Shown here piece by piece: positions 17,024-26,021 of a DNA stretch of 64,000 bases. The DNA is from Planctomycetota bacterium. Lineage in GTDB: Bacteria > Planctomycetota > Phycisphaerae > SM23-33. The number at the start of each line of letters is the position of its first letter. The first letter of the stretch is position 1. Under the pieces are notes generated by a model, which saw only the letters and a program-made list of their open reading frames with translations, had not been told where the DNA came from and searched no databases. Both the position numbers and the translations under genes were made by a program. Location: positions 1-64,000 of the forward strand of contig JAAAOJ010000034.1 of the NCBI GenBank assembly GCA_009908915.1. The letters are read 5' to 3'.

Positions 17024-18337
17024 CTATTGGGGCTTCTGCTCCGGCAGGTAGCCGGTCAGGGCCATGAAACGATTGCCGTTGAGGACCGGGATTTTCATCG
17101 ACTGGGCAAGGTTCAGCGTGTCGAGGTACTCCTGATACTGCTGCATCTGGTCCTGGTAGGCACGCTGGACGCTGGCCGGTGCATCCGGCGCGGGCTTGGC
17201 GGGCTTGACGGGCTCGGCGCCCATCACCACATAGTCGGTCTGGACCTGTACCTCGTCGCTGAGTCGGCCGCCGAATCGCTTGATGGCGTCTTTGATGGTC
17301 TGGCGCCCAAATTCGCTGGGCTGGCCCGTGCCGTAGAGATCAAAGCGACCTTGGACGACGAAGTTGTACGTTCGGTTGACGTGGAATGCCAGGTTTGCCA
17401 CGCCGTCGTCCTGGGCGATGGGATTGTCTTCACTTGCTTCGACGATTCTGCATTCGCTGATATTGTCGCCGACCCGGACCACACGGATCTTGCCCTTGAC
17501 ATCTTCCTTGTACTCGGCGTTGCGGCCGTAGACGGCAAAGCTCATGCCCTGGCGGACATTGCTCTTTCCGCCGAGATTGATGTAGCAGGTGTCGGTGCTC
17601 GGCGTGGTCTTGACGATCTCGCCGTCCGGCTCGTTGACCACTTCCTGGCCGCCCGGGGTCAGCAAGGCCTTGAGGTCATCAACCGTCATGCGCAACTCGG
17701 CGATCATTTCGTCCTTTTCCTGCATGGTCAGGACGAGTTGTTCGAGTTGCTTGTTCTTCTCGTCGAGCTCCTTGTGCATGTCCGTCCGGACGGAAGCAAG
17801 ACGTTCTTCATGCTGTGTCAGACGCTTCTCGTAATCGTCCTGGGCCTCTTTGAGTTGGTTCTCAAGATCCTTGATCTTCTTGTTGGTGTCGGTCTTATCC
17901 TCTTCCAGAAGAGCGCGCTGCGATTCGAGAGCGTTGTCCTTTTCCTCGAGATCCTGATCTTTCTTCTTCAGGTCTTCATTGAGCGTTGCGATCTGCCCAC
18001 GAAGCTTCTCGACGAGATTGTGCTGACTCCGCAGTTCAGCGGCGAGACCTCCATCCAGGTCGGTGGCTTCGACGGCGGCTTTCGATGCGGCCAAGGCTTC
18101 GGCGGCGGACCTGTCCGTGCCGACAATCTCTCGCGCGAGTTCGGCGTTTTCGTCCGTCAGCACGTTGCGAGCGGCCAGAAGGTCTTCCTTGTCTTGTTCC
18201 AGCTTGGTGATCTTCTGCTCGATTTCGTCGGCCTTCATGAATCCGATGACAGCCAGCGTGGCGGCCACCAGGAAGAGGAAGACGAAGACAAAGAGGAGGT
18301 AGGGAGGATTGCTGCGGCGTTGAACAACACGTGCCAT
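17024..18337 (-). CDS. Membrane-anchored coiled-coil protein with C-terminal BRCT-like domain
   Basis: A 437-residue protein. Residues 1-12 are basic, and ~13-34 form one transmembrane helix (LLFVFVFLFLVAATLAVIGF). Residues ~36-225 are a long charged coiled coil. Residues ~248-318 form a beta-rich domain (GKIRVVRVGDNISECRIVEA). Residues ~323-430 follow the BRCT pattern: a strand YNFVVQGRFDL, a helix ending KRFGGRLSDEV, QTDYVVMG, then AQSMKIPVLNGNRFMALTGY. By the positive-inside rule the basic N-terminus is cytoplasmic, which would put the BRCT-like domain outside the cytoplasm. That is odd for a domain that binds phosphopeptides or DNA ends. AGGAG lies seven bases before the ATG. It stands alone, with its own promoter and terminator. 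Function unknown. Confidence 0.75.
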   Translation of the reverse strand: MARVVQRRSNPPYLLFVFVFLFLVAATLAVIGFMKADEIEQKITKLEQDKEDLLAARNVLTDENAELAREIVGTDRSAAEALAASKAAVEATDLDGGLAAELRSQHNLVEKLRGQIATLNEDLKKKDQDLEEKDNALESQRALLEEDKTDTNKKIKDLENQLKEAQDDYEKRLTQHEERLASVRTDMHKELDEKNKQLEQLVLTMQEKDEMIAELRMTVDDLKALLTPGGQEVVNEPDGEIVKTTPSTDTCYINLGGKSNVRQGMSFAVYGRNAEYKEDVKGKIRVVRVGDNISECRIVEASEDNPIAQDDGVANLAFHVNRTYNFVVQGRFDLYGTGQPSEFGRQTIKDAIKRFGGRLSDEVQVQTDYVVMGAEPVKPAKPAPDAPASVQRAYQDQMQQYQEYLDTLNLAQSMKIPVLNGNRFMALTGYLPEQKPQ

Positions 18338-18474
18338 GGTTCGCTCCTGAATCGCTATCTGCAGGTTCCCAGAACAGCTCGGATATCGCCCGCCGGCCAG
18401 GCGAGTCTGACCTCCAGGTCTCAGGTGGGTTCGCAGCGCACCTTAACCTCGCTGTTGCATGAATTTGCCGTGAC

Positions 18475-18503
18475 AGTATGTCATAATTGTCGGCAAAGGC
18501 AAC
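18475..18503 (-). promoter_or_regulatory. Possible promoter of the BRCT-like gene
   Basis: On the minus strand TTGCCT (18503-18498), 17 bases, and CATACT (18480-18475). The same TTGCCT hexamer serves as -35 for the gene at 24733. Confidence 0.35.
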
Positions 18504-18576
18504 CAAAATTTATGAGTGTATTACGCCGCAAAAGCCTCTGCGGTTCGCCCGTGGAGGCTTTTGGGTGCAGTCTGAC

Positions 18577-18605
18577 TTGACACAAGTGAGGCCTTGGCGT
18601 AGGGT
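18577..18605 (+). promoter_or_regulatory. ackA promoter
   Basis: Consensus TTGACA at 18577-18582, a 17-base spacer and TAGGGT at 18600-18605. The leader is about 100 bases. Confidence 0.5.
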
Positions 18606-18711
18606 TGGCGTTTTCACTCCGGGCCGCCGCCCGGGGCCTCGACAAGCGGTCGCCGCGCCTCGTGGACGCGGGCGGCGTCTTGCCGGACCGGCGGTGCATT
18701 CGAGGAACGAC

Positions 18712-19914
18712 ATGAAGGTTTTCGTCGTCAATTGCGGCAGCAGCAGCATCAAATACCAGCTTTTCAGCATGACCAACGAGATCGTGATGGCCAAAGGCGT
18801 CATCGAACGCGTCGGTACGGACGGGGCACAGTTGAAGCTCGAGGCGGATGGCAATAAGCTGGAGGTCGACGTCGACGCGTTTGACCACACCGCCGCGATC
18901 AAGATTATCCTCGATACGCTTGTCGACCCGCGATTCAAGATCATCGACAGCGCCGACCAGATCGAAGGCGTCGGTCATCGCGTTGTCCACGGGGGTGAGG
19001 AAGCCGAGAAATCTGCCCGCATCACCGACGAACTCATCGGTATCATCGAGAAGAACGCCGAACTGGCCCCGCTGCACAACCCTCCGAACCTCATGGGCAT
19101 CCGGGCGGCCATGGACGCGATCCCCAACGTGCCCCACGTAGCCGTCTTTGACACCGCCTTCCTGTCGACGCTGCCGCCCAAGGCCTACCGCTACGCGGTG
19201 CCTCGCGAGTGGTACACGAAGTATCACGTCCGCAAGTACGGCTTCCACGGCACCAGCCACCGCTACGTGACGCTCCGAGCCGCCGACCTGCTGGGCAAGG
19301 GCGCCGACGAAGTCAATCTCGTGACCTGCCACCTCGGCAATGGCTGCTCGATGACCGCCGTCGAGCGGGGACGGGCCATTGACCACACCATGGGCATGAC
19401 GCCCCTGGAGGGCCTGGTCATGGGCACGCGATGCGGTGACATCGACCCGGCCGTCGTGCTGTACATGGAAGGGCGCGGTTATTCGCCGGAGGATATCGAC
19501 AAGGCCCTGAATAAGGAGTCGGGCCTGCGGGGCGTCAGCGGCCTGAGCAACGATATGCGCGACCTGCTGAAGCATCGCGAGGCGGGCAAAAGAGGTGCGG
19601 AACTTGCCATCGACATGTTCGTCTACAGGATTGTGAAGTACGTTGGTTCGTATTATGCGGTTCTGCCGAACGTCGATGCGGTCGTGCTGACCGGCGGCAT
19701 CGGCGAGCATTCCACGCCCGTGCGGTGGATGGTCTGTGAGCAGCTCCAGGCACTGGGCGCGATACCGGATGCCGACCGCAACGACAGCACGATCGGCGGC
19801 AAGACCGGCCCCCTGACCGCCAACGGCGCGAAGCTACCCGTCTGGTGCATCCCGACCAACGAAGAACTGATGATCGCCCGCGATACACGGCGAATCGTGG
19901 CCGGCGGACATTAG
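18712..19914 (+). CDS. ackA: Acetate kinase
   Basis: A 400-residue ASKHA-fold kinase that interconverts acetyl phosphate plus ADP with acetate plus ATP. It is the ATP-yielding step of acetate fermentation. Motifs in order: NCGSSSIKY at 7-15, HRVVHGG, GFHGTSHRY, TCHLGNGCS, GDIDP and TGGIGEHS. The start at 18712 is set by GAGGAA ten bases upstream and by the conserved MKVFVVNCGSSS opening; 75 upstream codons in frame are not protein-like. No phosphotransacetylase gene is adjacent. Together with the indolepyruvate oxidoreductase fusion, it fits a metabolism in which acyl-CoA or acetyl phosphate energy is recovered as ATP. Confidence 0.97.
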   Translation: MKVFVVNCGSSSIKYQLFSMTNEIVMAKGVIERVGTDGAQLKLEADGNKLEVDVDAFDHTAAIKIILDTLVDPRFKIIDSADQIEGVGHRVVHGGEEAEKSARITDELIGIIEKNAELAPLHNPPNLMGIRAAMDAIPNVPHVAVFDTAFLSTLPPKAYRYAVPREWYTKYHVRKYGFHGTSHRYVTLRAADLLGKGADEVNLVTCHLGNGCSMTAVERGRAIDHTMGMTPLEGLVMGTRCGDIDPAVVLYMEGRGYSPEDIDKALNKESGLRGVSGLSNDMRDLLKHREAGKRGAELAIDMFVYRIVKYVGSYYAVLPNVDAVVLTGGIGEHSTPVRWMVCEQLQALGAIPDADRNDSTIGGKTGPLTANGAKLPVWCIPTNEELMIARDTRRIVAGGH

Positions 19915-20071
19915 GCCGGACCGGCGGGGCGGACCGGCGGCCGCAGGAAGCGGCCAAAGCCGCCGTACCAAAAACACTTGTGTTCAGTGGAGGAAAACGC
20001 GGATAATAATTCCATAGACACGCGTGCGCGCACAGCGGGTGATTGTCCCGTGCGCAGATTGGAGCAGAGGC

Positions 20072-21457
20072 ATGCCTCGCGACTATAAAATCGGTATCGT
20101 CATCGGATTGCTGGTCGTTATCGCCGGCGTCGTTTACTTCCTCGTCACCGGCGACGAAGACCCCCCCCAGCGGCAACCACAACCCGCCGCCCAGGAACAG
20201 CCCGATCAGGTCGTTTTCACCGACGAGGAAACGAATGAGCCGACGACCACCGACATCCCGCCCATGCCCGTTTCCGTCAGCGTCGATGACGTACCCGAGA
20301 CGACCGACGAGGTGGCCGACGAGCCGGCAGGTTCGGTGATGGACGACAGAGAGGCCACTGACAACGACGACGGCACGGTTGCCGTGGCGTGGGGCAGTGA
20401 GATTGCCGATGCAACCTCCGCGACCGATCGCGGAACGCTGGAGACCGGCCTGCCCGCGACCAGTGAGGGCAGCGCCTTTAGCGAACCCGCTGCGCCGGCC
20501 GACGACGGCACCGTCGTTCTCGACGCCGATGCCGAGAGCGTGCTCGACGAACCGGACCCCGAACCCGTCGCGACGGCCCCGGCTGCCACAACGACCCGTC
20601 CCGACGAGACGCCCCCGACAACCACGAGCGCCGACTCGTACGACAGGATGACGCCCGTTCGGACGAGTACTGCTCCTGCGACGACCCCAACGACCCCCGC
20701 CTCACCCGGCACCTACAAGGTGACCGCCGAGGATACGACCGGCTTTTGGGGCATCAGCCGGAAAGTCTACGGCAGGTGGAAGTACTACCAGCTGATCCAG
20801 GATGCCAACCCGCAGGTCGACTCCCGTGCGCTGCAGCCGGGCACCATGTTGCGCATCCCCCCGAAACCGGCGGAGACGTCCTCCACCGACCGCACCGACG
20901 AGCGCAGCCAGTACGGTCAGGTCAGCACCAACGCCGCCGGCCGGAAAGTCTACACCGTCAGCGACACCGATACCGCCGGGCTGTGGGGCATCGCCAAGAA
21001 GGTCTACGGCAAGGGCCACCTCTGGCCGCGCATCGCCAAGGCCAACCCCGACGTCGAGCCGACCAAACTCAACCCGGGCGACAAACTCGTCATCCCGACC
21101 CCGCCGGCTGAGACGACCGTCAGCAACAGTCTCGGCTCGGCCGTCCGGGCCGCCGAAGCTCGGCACGGCCAGACCATCATGGATGGTGGCGAGCGGTACT
21201 ACATCGTCGCCGGCGGCGACGCCGGCTTCTGGGGCATCAGCGCCACGGTTTACGGCGACGGGAAGTACAGCTACATGATCAGCCGCGCCAACCCCGGCGT
21301 CGACAGCGACAAACTCCAGCCCGGCGACAAGCTCCGCGTGCCGCCCCTGCCTCCGGCGTCCGAGCGACGCTCGACCCGCCCGGCTGCCACGGGCGGCATC
21401 GTTGCCGAACCCGTCCGCCCAACCGGCACGTCGCCCGAGCCCGACTTCGGCCCGTAG
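20072..21457 (+). CDS. Membrane-anchored protein with three LysM domains
   Basis: A 461-residue protein. A short basic start (MPRDYK) leads into one transmembrane helix (IGIVIGLLVVIAGVVYFLV, ~7-25). An acidic Thr/Pro/Asp-rich linker of about 180 residues follows, then three LysM-like modules. Each has a Y-x-V strand, a (F/L)WGI(S/A)xxVYG helix, an AN-P helix end and a (L/K)xPGxxLxIP close, near residues 213-265, 293-345 and 371-425. LysM modules bind N-acetylglucosamine polymers such as peptidoglycan. The W-G-I in each copy replaces the more usual L-x-x-I-A. The ATG at 20072 is favoured by GGAG/AGAGG upstream; an ORF start 48 bases earlier would put polar residues before the membrane helix. 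Confidence 0.85.
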   Translation: MPRDYKIGIVIGLLVVIAGVVYFLVTGDEDPPQRQPQPAAQEQPDQVVFTDEETNEPTTTDIPPMPVSVSVDDVPETTDEVADEPAGSVMDDREATDNDDGTVAVAWGSEIADATSATDRGTLETGLPATSEGSAFSEPAAPADDGTVVLDADAESVLDEPDPEPVATAPAATTTRPDETPPTTTSADSYDRMTPVRTSTAPATTPTTPASPGTYKVTAEDTTGFWGISRKVYGRWKYYQLIQDANPQVDSRALQPGTMLRIPPKPAETSSTDRTDERSQYGQVSTNAAGRKVYTVSDTDTAGLWGIAKKVYGKGHLWPRIAKANPDVEPTKLNPGDKLVIPTPPAETTVSNSLGSAVRAAEARHGQTIMDGGERYYIVAGGDAGFWGISATVYGDGKYSYMISRANPGVDSDKLQPGDKLRVPPLPPASERRSTRPAATGGIVAEPVRPTGTSPEPDFGP

Positions 21458-21557
21458 GGCAAAGACAGTCGCAAAGGCGGACGCGAGAGGTCAGGCTGGG
21501 CAACGTTCGCTCGAACGCGGACGGCTTCTGCCTTCCCCTTGAACCAGAAAGGCACCC

Positions 21558-22109
21558 ATGCCGTTATCGGATAAGGATGCTGTCAAGAAGGCCAGTGCGG
21601 AACTGCTCGAACGCGTCGAGGCGACCATGGACGGCGTGGACTGGCCGAGCTTCCTGAACCTTGCCGTGCTGCTCACGCAGGCCAAGCGAACCTTCGTCAC
21701 CGGCGCGGGCCGATCCGGCCTGGTGGCGAGGATGTTCGGCATGCGACTCATGCATGCCGGCCTGATCGCCTATATCCCGGGCGAGACGATCACGCCCGCC
21801 GCGGCGGCCGGGGATTTGCTGGTGGCCATCAGCTGTACCGGCGCGACAGGCTATACCGACTACCTCACGACTCGCGCGCGCGATCTGGGCGCGAAGGTCG
21901 TGGTGATCACGTCGGTAGGCGACTCGCCCCTGGCGGTCACCGGCGACGAGGTCGTCCTCGTGCCCACGACCGCAGAGGACATCGTCCTGCGGGCGGCGGT
22001 CTTCGAGCACGCGACAAGCCTCTGTCTCGACGCGGTCTTCAATGTTCTCTCAGCCCGGCTGAAGGTCGACGCCGAAGCCTTCCGCAGCCGCCATGCAAAC
22101 CTGGAATAG
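21558..22109 (+). CDS. hxlB: SIS-domain sugar-phosphate isomerase, 6-phospho-3-hexuloisomerase type
   Basis: A 183-residue single SIS-domain protein of the length typical for HxlB/PHI. PHI converts 3-hexulose 6-phosphate to fructose 6-phosphate in the ribulose monophosphate pathway. The core TGAGRSGLVARMFGMRLMH, the GETITPAAAAGDLLVAIS strand-loop and VVVITSVGDSPLA match the family. The partner HPS (hxlA) is not in the window. A role in formaldehyde fixation is therefore unproven, and another phosphosugar isomerase role is possible. AAAGG lies before the ATG. proC follows after an 87-base gap holding a long hairpin. Confidence 0.78.
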   Translation: MPLSDKDAVKKASAELLERVEATMDGVDWPSFLNLAVLLTQAKRTFVTGAGRSGLVARMFGMRLMHAGLIAYIPGETITPAAAAGDLLVAISCTGATGYTDYLTTRARDLGAKVVVITSVGDSPLAVTGDEVVLVPTTAEDIVLRAAVFEHATSLCLDAVFNVLSARLKVDAEAFRSRHANLE

Positions 22110-22126
22110 AAACGCGCACGCGAAAA

Positions 22127-22168
22127 CGGGGGACGGGCTCCGCAGCGCAGCGGAGCTGCCTGTCCCCG
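22127..22168. repeat. Long GC-rich hairpin between hxlB and proC
   Basis: CGGGGGACGGGCTCCGC (22127-22143) pairs imperfectly with GCGGAGCTGCCTGTCCCCG (22150-22168). There is no T tract, so it is more likely an intergenic palindromic repeat or RNA-stability element than an intrinsic terminator. Confidence 0.5.
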
Positions 22169-22196
22169 CGTTGGCCCAGCAGACGAGGAAAGAGCC

Positions 22197-23000
22197 ATGA
22201 GCGATTATGAACTTGGAGTCATCGGGGCGGGCAACATGGCCGAGGCCATTGTTCGCGGCGCGCTGGGGGCCGGCTTTCTGATGCCGACGCAGGTGATCGC
22301 CGCCGATCCGGACGGCGGCCGCCGGGAGGTCGTGGGGCACCTGGGCGTGACGGTCACCGACGACAACGGCGAGGCGGCCGCCGCCCGGCGCGTGCTGCTG
22401 GCGGTCAAGCCGCAGATGATGTCCGATGTGCTGGCCGACATCGCCGAACACGTCCGGCCGGACGCGCTGGTCATCAGCATCGCCGCCGGCGTGACCTGTG
22501 CGACCCTTGACGAGGGCCTCGGCGGGCGCGGGCGGATCGTTCGCGTCATGCCCAACACGCCGCTGCTGGTCGGCAAGGGCGCCTCAGCTGTTGCGGCCGG
22601 CATGCGCGCGCGGTCCGAGGACGCCACCTGGGCCGAGAAGCTCTGTGTCGCCGCCGGCGGTCTCGGCGTGAAGCTCGACGAAGCCCTCATGGACGCGGTG
22701 ACCGCCGTCAGCGGCAGCGGGCCGGCCTACGTGTTCTACCTCATCGAAGCGATGGTCCAGGCCGGCCATCGCGAGGGCCTCGATACCGACACCGCCCTGC
22801 GCCTCGCCACCGAAACCTGCGCCGGCGCTGCGAAGCTGCTGGCCGAAACCGGCGAAAGCCCCGCCGAACTGCGGCGCCGCGTAACGAGCAAGGGCGGCAC
22901 GACCCAGGCCGCCATCGAAATCCTCGACGCCGCGGGTGTGAAGGACTCGCTCATCGAGGCCATCCGCGTCGCCGCCGAGCGCAGCCGCGAACTGGGCTGA
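22197..23000 (+). CDS. proC: Pyrroline-5-carboxylate reductase
   Basis: A 267-residue NAD(P)H-dependent enzyme for the last step of proline synthesis. The N-terminal Rossmann motif is GVIGAGNMAEAI at 7-18. VLLAVKPQ follows, then MPNTPLLVGKGASA near 119-132. The dimerisation-domain signature SGSGPAYVFYLIEAM is near 178-192 and TSKGGTTQAAIEIL near the C-terminus. GAGGAAAGAG precedes the ATG. It lies 87 bases after the SIS isomerase, possibly in one transcript. No proA or proB is nearby. Confidence 0.97.
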   Translation: MSDYELGVIGAGNMAEAIVRGALGAGFLMPTQVIAADPDGGRREVVGHLGVTVTDDNGEAAAARRVLLAVKPQMMSDVLADIAEHVRPDALVISIAAGVTCATLDEGLGGRGRIVRVMPNTPLLVGKGASAVAAGMRARSEDATWAEKLCVAAGGLGVKLDEALMDAVTAVSGSGPAYVFYLIEAMVQAGHREGLDTDTALRLATETCAGAAKLLAETGESPAELRRRVTSKGGTTQAAIEILDAAGVKDSLIEAIRVAAERSRELG

Positions 23001-23164
23001 GGCGTGGCACGCTTAGCGCGGCTTGCAGAAATCCTGTCGCGGCGATGCTGTCGGCGGCTTGGGCTGTCTGCCTCCGGCTGCACCTGCCTGCCTGCCGGCA
23101 GGTCGGCAGCCCGCGGGGTTGCCTGCTTGCTATTCTGCGATCCGTGCGGCGATGTGACGTATCG

Positions 23165-24418
23165 TTATTCGGCGGCGATGAAGTCTTCGAAGCTGCCGCC
23201 GAGTAGGTCGCGCGCGTCGCGGGCGATCTCGGCTTCGGTGGGCTGCCAGCCGGTGGCGAGGATGTCGGTGTACTTGTCCGTCAGCACGTTGGCGACAATC
23301 TTCCGCGTGTGCGCCCATTTGTAGATCAGCTGGTCCAACACGCGGGCGTCGGAGTGCTGCAGTGTAACGGCCGTACCGAGCATCTCGATCCGCTGGCGCG
23401 TCATCTCGTCGATGATGCTGGGGTTGTTGCAGAACCACCAGCAGCCGAAGAGGTGAAGGTTGGGGCACTTGCGGGCCAGGACCGTCAGCTCGTGCTGATT
23501 GACGCGCGAGAGCATGGTTACCAGGAACTTCACGTCCGGGTACTTCATGCACAGGTTCTGGACGGCTGTCACGTCGCCGGTGCCGACGCCGTCGCCGGCA
23601 TCGCCGAGGGCGGGGTTGATCCGCTTGCGGACGCCGATCATCATGGCCATCGGCAGGTTGTGCTGGCGGGCCGTGGGGATAACGACGTTCTCGACGACGC
23701 TGGCCATCGTAGCCGCGGCCGGGAAGTGGAAGTCCGGCGGCAGGGAGGCGGCCATGTAAAGCGGGTTGAGCCTGGCGACCCAACTGTCGAGGAACCTGCG
23801 GGCCTCGGCATAGCCGGCCTCGTCGAGGTTCTCGGCCTCGAAGCCGCATTCGCTCATGACCTCGCACGCCTTGGGCCAGTTGACAATCAGCGGGTCGATC
23901 CGCAGGGCCGTCCGCAGGAGATCCACGCCTGGCTTGCAGTCGTCCCACTGCTGTGCCTCGATCGGCACGAACGGGTCGTTGGTCATGACCGCATAGTCCA
24001 GCCCGGCCAGTTCGAAGACCTTCGGCAGGTAGCTGTCGATGTTCTGTTCGGCGAACCACTTGCGGATTCTGCCAAGGTCCCGGTTGCCGACGTCCAGCCC
24101 CAGTCGCCGCAACGTAGTCAGCACGCCGCGCTGGGACTCACTGATCGGGCCATGCTCGACGAAGAGCGTCTTCCAGATCAGGGCGGCCTGATCAGACTTG
24201 CTCATGTGCCAGAAGTTCTCGTAGGCCAGTCGGCCGACGTTGGTGGCGAAGAGTTCGGCGACGAGGTAGTGGTACGTCAGCAGTTCATCCACGCCCCAGA
24301 GCAGCAATTCATCGTGTGCCGGGGGGAACAGGTGCGTGTGAATATCGGTAATGGTGCATTCGGCGACGGCCTTCTCGACGGCCCGGGCCAGCGCGCTCGG
24401 ATCGGTCAGCTTGCTCAT
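23165..24418 (-). CDS. UxaC-like uronate isomerase family protein (amidohydrolase superfamily)
   Basis: A 417-residue TIM-barrel protein. The N-terminal metal motif is TDIHTHLFPP, followed by LLLWGVDELLTYHYLVAELF, the characteristic opening of glucuronate isomerase (UxaC), which interconverts glucuronate with fructuronate. Later LFGCWWFCNNPSII and KYTDILATGWQP segments also fit the family. It is shorter than the ~470 residues of enterobacterial UxaC, and such divergent paralogues are common in planctomycetes, so the substrate is uncertain. The ATG at 24418 is chosen because AAAGGA lies nine bases upstream and the homologous region begins at once. Nearly 100 further codons upstream in frame overlap the promoter of the divergent gene and are not protein-like. 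Confidence 0.85.
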   Translation of the reverse strand: MSKLTDPSALARAVEKAVAECTITDIHTHLFPPAHDELLLWGVDELLTYHYLVAELFATNVGRLAYENFWHMSKSDQAALIWKTLFVEHGPISESQRGVLTTLRRLGLDVGNRDLGRIRKWFAEQNIDSYLPKVFELAGLDYAVMTNDPFVPIEAQQWDDCKPGVDLLRTALRIDPLIVNWPKACEVMSECGFEAENLDEAGYAEARRFLDSWVARLNPLYMAASLPPDFHFPAAATMASVVENVVIPTARQHNLPMAMMIGVRKRINPALGDAGDGVGTGDVTAVQNLCMKYPDVKFLVTMLSRVNQHELTVLARKCPNLHLFGCWWFCNNPSIIDEMTRQRIEMLGTAVTLQHSDARVLDQLIYKWAHTRKIVANVLTDKYTDILATGWQPTEAEIARDARDLLGGSFEDFIAAE

Positions 24419-24672
24419 GCGTTGATGTCCTTTCAATCGGTCGGGCGAATGCGTGGCAGGATACCAAGCTGTGGGGTGCATGGAAAGTGCCCGTCGCGAT
24501 TTCCGAGCGGTTGCGTTGTTCGTCTCGCAAGCATCTTGCCTTCGCGTCTCGCGGCGATCATGGCCGCCTCTGGGCATGACGGGCGGAGACACGAGGGCAC
24601 GTTGCCTTCGCCCCGCGGCGTCTGTTCTTGGCCACATCGCAACCGGCTCACGATTTCCTCCGCGAGCAGTCC

Positions 24673-24702
24673 TTGCCTCCGGTCCGACGAAGACGGTATA
24701 AT
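24673..24702 (+). promoter_or_regulatory. Promoter of the zinc-ribbon/FxLYD gene
   Basis: TTGCCT at 24673-24678, an 18-base spacer and TATAAT at 24697-24702, placing transcription start about 24 bases before the ATG. Confidence 0.6.
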
Positions 24703-24732
24703 CGCAGTACAAACGTCCAAGGAAGCCCTACC

Positions 24733-25983
24733 ATGTTCACCGTGACCTGCCCGCATTGCAGCCGTGATCTCCGTGTCAGTCGCGAGATCAAGAAGGCGAA
24801 GATAAAGTGTCGCTACTGTGGCGCGATTTTCGTCGGCTCGACACGTGCCAATGGCTCAAGGCCGGCCGAGGCGACATCGCAGGTCCACACGCATACACCG
24901 TCCCATGCACCACCGACGCCGGCGCCGACGACGACGCACAGGCGTGCAGCCGTTCACCAACCGGGTGAGCCGATCCGGCCGCACGCGGCGCCGCGTTCGA
25001 CCCCACCCGCCGGCGACCCCCAAGGCCCGGCGCAACGTCCCACACCGGCGCAGCACCCACGTCATCACGATCATCCACATCACCATCACGGCGCTCATCG
25101 GCGCCCGCCGAAGCGCGGCGTTTCCCCCGGCGTATGGGCGACCCTGCTCGTCCTGTGTCTGGCCGGTATCGCCACCGGCGTTGTGGTCGTGGTCGTCAAG
25201 TCCCAGGCCCAACCGCAGGACGATGCCGCTGCGACAACAGGCCCCGACGGCCAACTGGCCGGTCAGGACAACGGCGTGATGACCGTCGAGGAACTTCGCG
25301 AGGCGGCGAAAGAGCCCCGGTCACCCGAGTCGATTGACCCGAAGAAGGGGGCGATGCCGCCGACGCCACGGCCGCCAACCGAATCGGCTGGCCCCAGCGG
25401 CCCGACCGTCAAGGTCCTGCGGGCCCATAAGGTCACCGCCCTTGGCGACGACGCCAGCGACATTGCCGGAACTTTCCGCAACGACAACGACTTCCTGCTC
25501 AGCGAAGTGCAGATCCGGGTGGTCCTCAAGAATCCCGCAGGGGCTATCATGCCCCTGCAAAGCCGGGCCTACAAATGGATCCCTGCGGGGATGCACGGTC
25601 GATTCAGTGTTTCGGCCGACAACAAGTTGATCCCGGCGGACGCGACGGTCTCGGACGCCACGGGCTATGCCGTGCGGGCTCCGGACGAGTACGTCGGATG
25701 GACACTCGGCCGCTTCACCCGACGCATCACCGACGACGGCAGGATCCGCCTGACCGGTCACAGCCGCAACCCGCACGACTGTGCTGTCCACGACGTCAAG
25801 GTCCTGTGCGATTTCTTCACCGTCGACGGCACCTATGCAGGTACGGCCACCGGGCAGTTGCGACGCGGGGCCACCACGATCGGCACCGGCGCCGAAGTCA
25901 GCTACGAAATCCTCTTCGAGCCGCCGCTGAGCCCCGAGGTCATCGGCGCAGCCCTGGCGCGCATCGTCGCCCAGAAGCCGTAA
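24733..25983 (+). CDS. Zinc-ribbon, His-rich linker, membrane protein with FxLYD-like domain
   Basis: A 416-residue protein. Residues 5-30 form a zinc ribbon (CPHC and CRYC knuckles, like the zinc-ribbon-5/MJ0042 type). Residues ~35-125 are a proline/threonine/histidine-rich linker with a dense histidine run (HHDHPHHHHGAH near 113-124). Residues ~137-157 form one transmembrane helix (VWATLLVLCLAGIATGVVVVVV). The last ~140 residues form an immunoglobulin-like domain with the features of FxLYD/DUF3426 domains (GTFRNDNDFLLSEVQIRVVLKNPAG; LTGHSRNPHDCAVHDVKVLCDFFTVDG). The linker could bind metal ions. AAGGAAG precedes the ATG at 24733. It stands alone under its own promoter. Function unknown. Confidence 0.8.
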   Translation: MFTVTCPHCSRDLRVSREIKKAKIKCRYCGAIFVGSTRANGSRPAEATSQVHTHTPSHAPPTPAPTTTHRRAAVHQPGEPIRPHAAPRSTPPAGDPQGPAQRPTPAQHPRHHDHPHHHHGAHRRPPKRGVSPGVWATLLVLCLAGIATGVVVVVVKSQAQPQDDAAATTGPDGQLAGQDNGVMTVEELREAAKEPRSPESIDPKKGAMPPTPRPPTESAGPSGPTVKVLRAHKVTALGDDASDIAGTFRNDNDFLLSEVQIRVVLKNPAGAIMPLQSRAYKWIPAGMHGRFSVSADNKLIPADATVSDATGYAVRAPDEYVGWTLGRFTRRITDDGRIRLTGHSRNPHDCAVHDVKVLCDFFTVDGTYAGTATGQLRRGATTIGTGAEVSYEILFEPPLSPEVIGAALARIVAQKP

Positions 25984-26021
25984 TTTCCCACTTACGGCGT
26001 TGCTTTGCCTGTTCGTGAACC

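Larger units (their letters stand above)
18338..18711. other. Divergent intergenic region between the BRCT-like gene and ackA
   Basis: 374 bases with a promoter on each strand and an inverted repeat at about 18533-18561, where AAAAGCCTC pairs with GAGGCTTTT. The repeat sits between the two promoters and could be a bidirectional terminator or an operator. No gene is seen; an open frame extending ackA upstream lacks a ribosome-binding site. Confidence 0.4.

Noticed and set aside
24419-24712. N-terminal extension of the UxaC-like protein
   Set aside because: The upstream codons contain the divergent promoter and show no protein-like pattern; a good ribosome-binding site precedes the ATG at 24418.
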